Shown here: positions 46,221-54,600 of the stretch, piece after piece
Layout of the letters: every line of letters starts with the position of its first letter
How positions within the stretch are numbered: the first letter of the stretch is position 1
Source of the DNA: an uncultured Flavobacteriaceae bacterium
GTDB lineage: Bacteria > Bacteroidota > Bacteroidia > Flavobacteriales > Flavobacteriaceae
Direction of reading: 5' to 3'
Length of the DNA: 64,000 nt
Assembly: GCA_947497145.1 (NCBI GenBank)
Contig: CANMFQ010000009.1
Location: forward strand, 153,596-217,595
Position numbers and translations under genes: made by a program
Notes under the pieces: model-generated
Seen by the model: only the letters and a program-made list of their open reading frames with translations
What the model was told of the DNA's origin: nothing
Databases searched by the model: none

Positions 46221-46604
46221 AATAGTAGGTTTTATGATGTAAAAATACCTACAACAGCGCTGCGAAACCATATTTAAGAAGCAGCATACACTTTTGTACT
46301 GCTCAATACCATAAAATAAGACGATGAATGGTAAAATGATGAAACGGACACACCTCTTAAAATGTTAATGTGAAGTAGGCAACCTTTTTTTTAGAACGAG
46401 ACACTCGGCTCTATACAAGTACAACTCTTTCGTCAGCACTTCATTTTATTCACCTCATCAATAGCATGTTCACCTGAGTACAATAGACAAAACAACAAGT
46501 AAAAAAAGTAAATTTTAAAAAAGTAAAAGCGTACAATTACCTACCTTTAGCACATAGTCTTTATACTTGCCTTAATAGCAAGTTTAGTATGAATTTTTTA
46601 ATTA
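46221..46604. other. Intergenic region upstream of the SanA-like gene
   Basis: About 380 bp without a gene. TACCTTTA at 46542-46549 is a weak -7 match and CTTGC/GCAAG at 46567-46583 is a small hairpin in the expected leader of the SanA-like gene. An isolated GGCAACC at about 46376 resembles an ECF -35 but lacks a partner. Confidence 0.35.
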
Positions 46605-47243
46605 ATGAGGGTAAAAAAGTTTTTTAAAATTGCATTAGGACTTGCAATTGCCTTGCTAGCCTTAATAATGGTATGCAATTTCGTCATCAGTACCGCTGCT
46701 GAAGGAAAGACATTTACGTCTGTTGAAACAACACCCAAAAATAGGGTTGGTTTAATATTAGGCACCTCAAAGAAATTAGTTACCGGACTTCCCAACCACT
46801 ATTATTCATTTCGAGTTAAAGCTACCATTGCACTTTATAAGGCAAAAAAAATAAGCTACGTTTTAGTAAGTGGCGATAATGGCACTTCATATTACAACGA
46901 GCCGAAAACCATTAAAAAAGATTTAATAGCAGGCGGTATTCCTAGTGAAAAAATATTTCTTGACTATGCTGGTTTTCGCACTTTAGACTCAATGGTAAGA
47001 GCAAAAGAGGTTTTTGGACTTGACAAGGTAACGGTTATTTCGCAACAATTTCACAACGAGCGTGCCATTTACCTTGCTGAACAGAAAGGCCTTACTGCCA
47101 TTGGTTTTAATGCCGAAGATGTTACGGGTAATTCGGGTTTAAAAGTCCACCTACGTGAATACCTTGCACGTGTAAAAGTTTTTATTGATATACTCCTTAA
47201 CACGCAACCAAAGTTTTACGGTGAACAGATTGAAATTAAATAG
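46605..47243 (+). CDS. SanA/YdcF-like DUF218 protein
   Basis: A 212-residue protein with one N-terminal membrane segment (residues 8-28) and a DUF218 domain: LILGTSKK near residue 49, ALYKAKKISYVLVSGDNG near 76 and the strand-turn VTVISQQFHNERA near 140. In E. coli, SanA affects envelope permeability to vancomycin at high temperature, and YdcF-type proteins bind or modify envelope precursors. The gene is followed by a dispersed repeat and the Nramp-like transporter gene. Exact activity is not known. Confidence 0.8.
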   Translation: MRVKKFFKIALGLAIALLALIMVCNFVISTAAEGKTFTSVETTPKNRVGLILGTSKKLVTGLPNHYYSFRVKATIALYKAKKISYVLVSGDNGTSYYNEPKTIKKDLIAGGIPSEKIFLDYAGFRTLDSMVRAKEVFGLDKVTVISQQFHNERAIYLAEQKGLTAIGFNAEDVTGNSGLKVHLREYLARVKVFIDILLNTQPKFYGEQIEIK

Positions 47244-47246
47244 CGT

Positions 47247-47350
47247 CCTGTTGCAAATAGACAAATTTTACAATTTGAATTATTTTTGATGGAAAAGACG
47301 CTAAAAGAAGCAAATTTACTTTTTGGGCATTTCAGACCAGATACTAAATA
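47247..47350 (+). repeat. Second dispersed repeat family, copy 2
   Basis: Diverged copy of 42918-43020 between the SanA-like and Nramp-like genes, in the same orientation. It has a 20-codon frame at 47289-47351 that is not conserved as protein. Confidence 0.7.
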
Positions 47351-47413
47351 GCATTTCTTTTTCAGAAAAATAGTTTAATTTAGAAAGTGTAATCAACACA
47401 CTACCACACCAAC

Positions 47414-48664
47414 ATGTTAAAACTAAAAACTCTCTTAAAAAATATAGGTCCTGGGCTATTGTTTGCTAGTATGGCTATAGGAACTTCGCACTTAGTGCTT
47501 TCTACAAAAGCTGGAGCGCAATATGGTCTCATCATGGTAATACCCATTATTTTGGCTAATATTTTCAAATATCCATTTTTTGAATTTGGTGTACGCTATA
47601 CCAATGTCACCAACAAAACGCTCATAGAAGGGTACTTGAACCGAGGTAAAGGCTGGCTATGGTTTTATGCTTTTATAACCTTAATCACCACCTTCACCAT
47701 CCTAGCAGCATTATACACGGTAACCGCAGGGCTTTTTATTAATCTTTTTAAACTGTCAACAGCACCAGCAATAGTGGCTTTAGGTCTTTTTGTTTTGATT
47801 AGTACCTTACTCATTATAGGGCGGTATAGTTTTCTTGAAAAATCTTTAAAATTTGTAGTTTCTATTTTATTCATTGCCCTCCTAGTAACTACGGTATTGG
47901 TTATTTATAAAGGGCAGGTAGCTACCAATGTCGACTTCACTCCCCCTCCTATGTTTAACGAAGCAGGTATTTTGTTCTTGATAAGTTTAATGGGCTGGAT
48001 GCCAACTACGGTTGAAGCATCGAGCTGGATAAGCCTATGGAGCATTGAAAAATGGAAAACTCAGGAAACAAAGCCTACCCTAAAACAGTCTTTACAAGAA
48101 TTTAATATTGGGTATTTTATGACAGCTATACTAGCGGTTTTCTTTCTCATAATAGGCTCTATGACCCTATATGGCACAGGCATTGAATTGAGTGGAAATG
48201 GGGTTGTATTTGCCAATCAGGTGGTAGAACTATTTACCAGTCATATTGGTTCATGGGCTTATATTTTTATTGCTGTATCTGCTTTTGCCACCATGTTTAG
48301 TACATGTATGACTGCTCATGACGCTGTTGCACGGGTAAGTATTGATGTGATAGACTTGCTTTCTCCAAAAATAAAACTACAGCGCAAAAAAATAGTTTAT
48401 GCTATTGGTGTGCTCCTATTAGCAGGTGTCAATTTTTTGGTTATTGCTCTTTTTAGTGCTAACATGGGAAGATTAGTAGCTTTAGCTACTTTCGTTTCCT
48501 TTGTGCTGGCTCCCATTATTGGTTATATGAATCTTAAGAATGTACTAAGTGAAGATATTCCGAAAGCCCTACAACCAAAACATTGGTTGCAATACCTCAC
48601 CTATGCTGGTATTGCTTTCTTGAGTTTTTTCTCTATTTACTATTTCTATATGGTGATTTTTTAA
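47414..48664 (+). CDS. Nramp-related transporter lacking canonical metal-site motifs
   Basis: A 416-residue multi-pass membrane protein with about eleven hydrophobic segments. TM1 (GPGLLFASMAIGTSH, from residue 12) is Nramp-like, but the canonical DPGN is replaced by a Gly-Thr-Ser-type segment. TM6 has MGWMPTTVEASS instead of the MPH motif. It is probably an Nramp-related transporter for a divalent cation or another substrate. No adjacent regulator is seen. It is downstream of a dispersed repeat and convergent with the OmpA-like gene. Confidence 0.75.
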   Translation: MLKLKTLLKNIGPGLLFASMAIGTSHLVLSTKAGAQYGLIMVIPIILANIFKYPFFEFGVRYTNVTNKTLIEGYLNRGKGWLWFYAFITLITTFTILAALYTVTAGLFINLFKLSTAPAIVALGLFVLISTLLIIGRYSFLEKSLKFVVSILFIALLVTTVLVIYKGQVATNVDFTPPPMFNEAGILFLISLMGWMPTTVEASSWISLWSIEKWKTQETKPTLKQSLQEFNIGYFMTAILAVFFLIIGSMTLYGTGIELSGNGVVFANQVVELFTSHIGSWAYIFIAVSAFATMFSTCMTAHDAVARVSIDVIDLLSPKIKLQRKKIVYAIGVLLLAGVNFLVIALFSANMGRLVALATFVSFVLAPIIGYMNLKNVLSEDIPKALQPKHWLQYLTYAGIAFLSFFSIYYFYMVIF

Positions 48665-48692
48665 AAATTGATACCATAATAATTATTTAATA

Positions 48693-48734
48693 TCTGGTTG
48701 GAAGCAGACCAATTTTTATAAATTGAATTATTTC
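48693..48734 (+). repeat. Second dispersed repeat family, partial copy 3
   Basis: Matches only the first third of the 42918 and 47247 copies (TTGGAA...AATTATTT) and runs into the end of the OmpA-like gene. Confidence 0.5.
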
Positions 48735-50668
48735 TTTAATTCCTCATAATTAAGTACCACAAACAACGTACGCAGGTTTTGTTTATGCAAGAAATCTAAA
48801 CAATAAACACCGTTTGTACAGTTATTCATAATGCGCTCTTCGCCATAACCCGTCGCGGATTTAATAGCAGATGCAGGCACTCCTTTCTTCAACAAATAGG
48901 CCTTAATGGCATCTGCCCGCTTTTGAGAGATTATTTTATTGGATTTTCTATTCCCTCTACTATCAGTATGCGTTTCAATATTAAATTGTATTTGCGGGAA
49001 TTTAGCCACTACATCAACTACTTGATTTAGTTCTAAAGCAATTTCAGGTGTAATTTCACTTTTTGCAGTTTCAAAATAAAAGTTATCAATATCTAGCACC
49101 TTTTTTCCTTCTCGATCTCTAATCCAATCATCAATGGCGACCAATGCTGTTTTTAATTTAGCACGTTGTAATTGCTGTAGTGCTTCCCCCGAATATGATT
49201 CATAAAAAGACGAATGCTCTTCTTTGGTTATCAGCAAAACTATCTTCTCTCTAGCTGGAATTTCAATGCGATACGTGCCGCTATCATCCGTCCATACTTC
49301 TTTAATAACTTTTCCGTTTGCATCAATTAGCTGCACTTTTGCCTTCTCTATACCATGCTGGTATTTAGGTTCAACAACGGTACCTTGAATAGCTATAGTC
49401 TGCGATCCTATAACCCCTTGCGTTTTAAAACCATAAATATCATCATTACCCTTACCTCCTTTTCTATTGGATACAAAATACCCAGTAAAACCTTCATTTT
49501 TTCCTTCCTTTAAAATAAAACCAAATTCATCTGCTTCAGTATTTATTCCAGCACCTAAATTAATGGGAATACTAAAGTTTCCATCCTCCAGCATACTCAC
49601 TTTGTAGATGTCCATTCCTCCCAACCCATAAAAGGCATCAGAAGAAAAATAAAGACTACCATTAAAGATGTAAGGTGAAATTTCATTACCAGGTGAGTTA
49701 ATTTGAGGACCTAAATTAATTGGGCGAGACATAATTTGTCCATTACTAGTAACAACATAATAGATATCTGTACCACCATAGCCATCCTCAAAATTAGCTG
49801 CAAAATAAAGTCGCTCACTTGCTTCATCATAAAAAGGGTAGTAAAAAGAGGTACTTAAGTCCCGTAACAAATATGAAAATTCACCTCTACTATCAACCAT
49901 AGCAAGAGCCAACGCATTCTTACCTTTATCATCAAACGAAAGTTGTCCGTTTTCAGCATTGGACAGTATATAGAATAATTTATTTGATTTTTCTGTATAA
50001 AAAGGTGTTGCCTTATGATATTTAGAATCGGGTATGTTTCTAAAAACATTTGGGTTTAACACATTTCCATCACCATCAATTCTTGCGATATAAATGTCTA
50101 AATAGGCTTCGCCTGAAACACTGCTTACTTTTTTAGATTTAAAAGGCCGCGAACTACTAAATAAAAGTCTGTCGTCTTTATAATATGTTGGAGAAATGTC
50201 TGAATGAGCACTATTGGCACTTACATTAAAGATGTCATATTGTTGCGACAAACTACTATCAGCTTGCAGTAACTCAAAATTAAATTCGGCATTCTCATAC
50301 AATTCTTTAGACAGGGATGCTTTTTTCGTTTTAAGAAAGGCCTTTACCCGATCTTTTCCAGAGGTTTGAGACAAGCTTTGTAGCATTTTGTTAAAACGAT
50401 GATTACTCATAATAGTGTCTTTACTATTAATATCGAGATAAACTTTAGCCGCATTTTTGTAATCCCGTACACTAAAATATGCGTCTGCTAAGTTTAAAAG
50501 TTGATAATTATCAACTAATACACCTGCAGCCATATCCTTTTTGTACTCAGCAATAGCTTCTTTATAATTGTAACTATAAAAATATTTATCAGCCTTCGAT
50601 TTCATCTCTTGCGCATGAACTCCCATACTCATAGTCAACAAAAACAACAGAAAAATCTTTATTCTCAT
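48728..50668 (-). CDS. OmpA-family protein with TPR/WD40-like region (PorE-like)
   Basis: A 646-residue exported protein. After the signal peptide (ends near 19) there are TPR-like helices (20-140), a WD40-like beta-propeller region with repeated FSSSRPF, YFSSDAFYG and FVSNRKGG motifs (150-410), a carboxypeptidase-regulatory beta domain (425-510) and an OmpA-type domain (530-646) with ETHTDSRGNRKSN that binds peptidoglycan. This domain order resembles PorE of the type IX secretion system. It is downstream of a PorP/SprF gene in the same operon, so it may anchor that module to the wall. Confidence 0.8.
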   Translation of the reverse strand: MRIKIFLLFLLTMSMGVHAQEMKSKADKYFYSYNYKEAIAEYKKDMAAGVLVDNYQLLNLADAYFSVRDYKNAAKVYLDINSKDTIMSNHRFNKMLQSLSQTSGKDRVKAFLKTKKASLSKELYENAEFNFELLQADSSLSQQYDIFNVSANSAHSDISPTYYKDDRLLFSSSRPFKSKKVSSVSGEAYLDIYIARIDGDGNVLNPNVFRNIPDSKYHKATPFYTEKSNKLFYILSNAENGQLSFDDKGKNALALAMVDSRGEFSYLLRDLSTSFYYPFYDEASERLYFAANFEDGYGGTDIYYVVTSNGQIMSRPINLGPQINSPGNEISPYIFNGSLYFSSDAFYGLGGMDIYKVSMLEDGNFSIPINLGAGINTEADEFGFILKEGKNEGFTGYFVSNRKGGKGNDDIYGFKTQGVIGSQTIAIQGTVVEPKYQHGIEKAKVQLIDANGKVIKEVWTDDSGTYRIEIPAREKIVLLITKEEHSSFYESYSGEALQQLQRAKLKTALVAIDDWIRDREGKKVLDIDNFYFETAKSEITPEIALELNQVVDVVAKFPQIQFNIETHTDSRGNRKSNKIISQKRADAIKAYLLKKGVPASAIKSATGYGEERIMNNCTNGVYCLDFLHKQNLRTLFVVLNYEELKK

Positions 50669-50680
50669 GGGGTACTTTCT

Positions 50681-51676
50681 TTAAAAAAATCGTGGTGTAT
50701 CAATTTGTTTTGGTTTTCCTTTTAATTTTTTAGCATTCGATCCTTTACCTGAATTTCCATCGCTTTTACCTAAATAGAATTTCAATATCAATTCATGTGA
50801 TCCGCTATTAAATTGTCCTAAACCATTGGTATTATAATCGTAAGCATATCCCATATAAATACTACTACTTATTTGAAAGCCTGCCAAAGCACTCACAGCA
50901 TTTCCAAAACGATAAGAACCTCCTACTGTAAAGGCATCATTAATTAAAAAATTAGCCGAAAGATTTGTATTTAAAGGGGCTCCATCAATATAGTTAAGTA
51001 AAAATGCTGGTTTAAATTTTAAGTTATCACTCAAATCAAACACATAGCCACCAATAAAGTTAAATTGAATTTTATCTTCAACCACCATGGCAACATCTTG
51101 ATTATACACACCTTCGCCCAAGAAATTGGGAACCGAAGCACCAAAATACCAAATATCATCTTCATACAGAAAGAGACCTGCACCAACGGTAGGATAAAAT
51201 TTCTTTATAGTTTCTCTACCCAAAATAGGTTCTCCAGGGTTTTCAAAAGTACCCTTAGCAAAATCTACATTGAGTAAAGCACCACCTGCATCAATACCAA
51301 ATGACAATTTGGTAGTTTCTGAAATATTTAATTGATATGAATACGCAGCATCAATATACGATTGGGTAGCTGGCCCCAATTGATCGCTAACAATATTAAA
51401 CCCTACCCCCATCTTTTCATTTGAAAAAGGAATATTTGTACCTAAGCGTATGGTACGTGGAGCACCGGGCAAACTAAGCCATTGCGCTCTATACAGCCCA
51501 ATAATTTCAGGTGTCTCTGTTGTACCTACATAACCCGGATTAAAACTACCGATATTGTACATATATTGGGTATACTGCGGTTCTTTTTGAGCCTGCAAGC
51601 TATACATTACGCCCCACATAATAACAACAGTTAAAAGAAGGTTCTTATATAAAAATTTACTTTGGGTGTAAATCAT
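50681..51676 (-). CDS. PorP/SprF family type IX secretion protein
   Basis: A 331-residue outer-membrane beta-barrel protein with a signal peptide (through about residue 29) and the typical PQYTQYMYNIGSFNPGYVG motif just after it. The rest alternates short strands. SprF-type proteins are needed for secretion or surface display of SprB-type adhesins through the T9SS in F. johnsoniae. It follows the giant CHU_C gene by 7 bp and precedes the OmpA-like gene by 12 bp. It probably serves that giant protein. Confidence 0.92.
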   Translation of the reverse strand: MIYTQSKFLYKNLLLTVVIMWGVMYSLQAQKEPQYTQYMYNIGSFNPGYVGTTETPEIIGLYRAQWLSLPGAPRTIRLGTNIPFSNEKMGVGFNIVSDQLGPATQSYIDAAYSYQLNISETTKLSFGIDAGGALLNVDFAKGTFENPGEPILGRETIKKFYPTVGAGLFLYEDDIWYFGASVPNFLGEGVYNQDVAMVVEDKIQFNFIGGYVFDLSDNLKFKPAFLLNYIDGAPLNTNLSANFLINDAFTVGGSYRFGNAVSALAGFQISSSIYMGYAYDYNTNGLGQFNSGSHELILKFYLGKSDGNSGKGSNAKKLKGKPKQIDTPRFF

Positions 51677-51683
51677 TGGTGTA

Positions 51684-54600
51684 TTATCTTATTAACTGAA
51701 TCCAGCCTTTTTTAAGTTCGGGGCCTTCGCCAATATCAATATTCATGGTATAAAAATAAGTGCCGCTGGGTGCTTCTTTTCCTTTCCATGTGCCATCCCA
51801 CACCTCACTATCACTCTTATTATTTGCTTCAAAGACTAAATTGCCGTACCTATTAAAAATTTGAATATTATAAGCGATTGAAACCGCCTGCAACGTCTCT
51901 TCATTTATCCTATTTATTTTAAGCACGTCATTCGCTCCATCCCCGTTAGGTGAAAATTGATTGTATAAAAAACCTACATCTGCTGGCGTGGGTAAACTCA
52001 CCCGTATACGCACAGAAGATTCGTTATTATCAGGATTTCCATCAGCAGGTAATGACCTTACAATGGTTGCTGTATTGGTAAAAGTGCCTTCATGAGGTAA
52101 TTTCACGGTAATTGTGAGTTCCACTTCATCATTCCTATTTATTGACGGTATTGACCAAATACCCGTATCATTATCATAAGTACCCACTGCGGTTTCATGA
52201 TCTATATATTCAAAAGCCTCTTCATCAAGAACATCGCTAACTTCTATATTCGTAACTGGTGGTTCATCAATAGAAGCATTCATCACTTTAATGGTAAAAA
52301 CAATTTCATCGTTAACCAAAGGGTTTTCACTTGATGCAGTTTTTTCTATGATTAAATCAATTCCTTCGGGCAATTCTAATGGCAACGTAATGGTAGCTGA
52401 CGTATCATTAGCTTCATTATTATCAACGGGAAAAGAGGATATTAATTCAGCAGTGTTACTGTGATTTGTACCTGCAATAATCTCTACTGTAATATTTAAG
52501 GTAGCCGATTCATTGGCTGCGATACTTGCTATAGTCCAATCGCCAGTCTCTGGATTATAAATTGCCATTTCAGGTGCATGCGATTGGTATTCAAACCCAT
52601 CTGCTAAAAGATCACGAACAATAACATTTTTTGCTTCTCGATTTGATAAATTATTTACCGTCAAGGTAAACATAATAGTCTCTCCAACTAAACCACTAAT
52701 ATTATCAACGGTTTTTAAAACTTCAAGATCAACAAAAATAGGTAATGTAACTGTTGCCGCATTATTCGCTTCGTTATTATCATCAGGAAAAGAATCAAGC
52801 AGTTCTGCGGTATTAAAATAGGTGCCACCTTCCCCAATAATTGCAGTAACATCAAGCGATGCCGACCCATTTGCTGGAATAATAGGAATAGTCCACATAC
52901 CAGTTTCAGGATCATAGGATGCATTTTCGGCAGTATGCGACTGATATTCAAAACCATTCTCTAACAAATCACCAATCACCACATTTTTAGCGACTGCATT
53001 TGAAAGATTATTTACGGTGACCGTAAATACGATTGTTTCACCAATTAATGCGTTACTATTATCAACTGTTTTTAATACTTCAAGATCTATGGGATCAGGA
53101 TTACAATTGGAATTATTGATATTAGGGTCACAGGGATCAAAAGGATCACTCTCACCCTCATCAACCATACCATTAGCATTGGTATCTTCTACACTATCAG
53201 GTAAACCATCATCATCACTATCACAAACACCATTTAATGTACTTGGTATACAAGGATTCTCATTTGCATTATCTTTTTGATCTACAACCCCATCATTATC
53301 AACATCAGCCGTATTTGACTCCAGAGCATCAATAATATCATCTTGATCTTCGTCTAAAGGATTTGTCAAATCAGCTCCTACCTCATCACCATCATTTACT
53401 CCATCACCATCAGTATCAGGGTTGTTGGGATTGGTACCTAAAACGGATTCAGGACCATCAAAAAGTCCATCTAAATCGGTATCTCTATCACAATCATTTA
53501 CAGATATCGTAATTTGAGAAGATTCATTTTCACAGGGTGCTTGTGCTCCTGTAGTTGTAAAGGTAAATACATAATCACCATCAGGTCTATCTTCAAAATC
53601 GATTAAATTACCCGCAGGTATTGTTAAAGTATTATCAGGACCACTAGTATACATCCAAACACCTTCATCTTCATCTGTGATTAATTCATCTAAATCTAAC
53701 TGCGTTACCCCAAAATCTCTTGCAACATTACATGCCGAAGCCTTACCATCATCATTTATAGGCATCCCAGCAGAAGGCTGCGGGACAATTGTAGCAACAA
53801 CTTCTTGTCTAGGTTGCGTTAGTGTTGATTCACATCCATTCAGCGTCGCTTCTACGTAGTACGTTTTACTTTCTGATAATTCAGGGTTTGGCGTATAACT
53901 AGATCCGGAAAAAATTATACTACCCCCCGTAGGAGAATCATACCAATTAATGGTTGCATCATCACTAGCTGTTGCTAAAAGTGTAACCTCACCAGCACCG
54001 CATCGCGTATCGCCGGTAACACTTTCTATAGTTGGAATAGACTTAGAGAGTAATGTAATTTCTAAAGCAGGACTTACACATTTGTTTACCGCATCATAAT
54101 AGTACCCGAAATATGTACCCGACATTGGATTATTCTCAATACTTCCTCCATCGGTAAGAAAGTCATCAGACTCTACAGGTCTGGTTACTTGATTTACAGA
54201 CCAGCGGAGTACCGTACCTCCAGGCCCATCATTAGGCGCATAATCATCTAGTTTTGTCGTTATTGGGCCGCAAAAAACCAAAGGTATGCCACCATTTAAA
54301 GCAGGCGCTACCTTACCCGCTTGACAAGGATCGCAATCTGCAACAGTTATAGTAAACGTAGCAGAATCATCTTGGCAAGGGGGAGTCGCCCCCGTAGTAG
54401 TATATTTATACAAGTAGGTTCCAGCTGTTTTATTACTAAAATCAACTTTATTCCCTCCTCCTGGATTGACAGTTGAAGAGCCAGAGACAAAAGTCCAAAC
54501 ACCAGCACTTACGCTAGGTGAAAGTAAATTATCTAAATCAATTTCTGTTGTCCCAAATTCATCAGTGGCATTGTTACATGCATTCGCGCTATTGTCATTA

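Noticed and set aside
46376..46400. A GGCAACC motif resembling an ECF -35
   Set aside because: No CGTC-type -10 at a suitable distance follows it.
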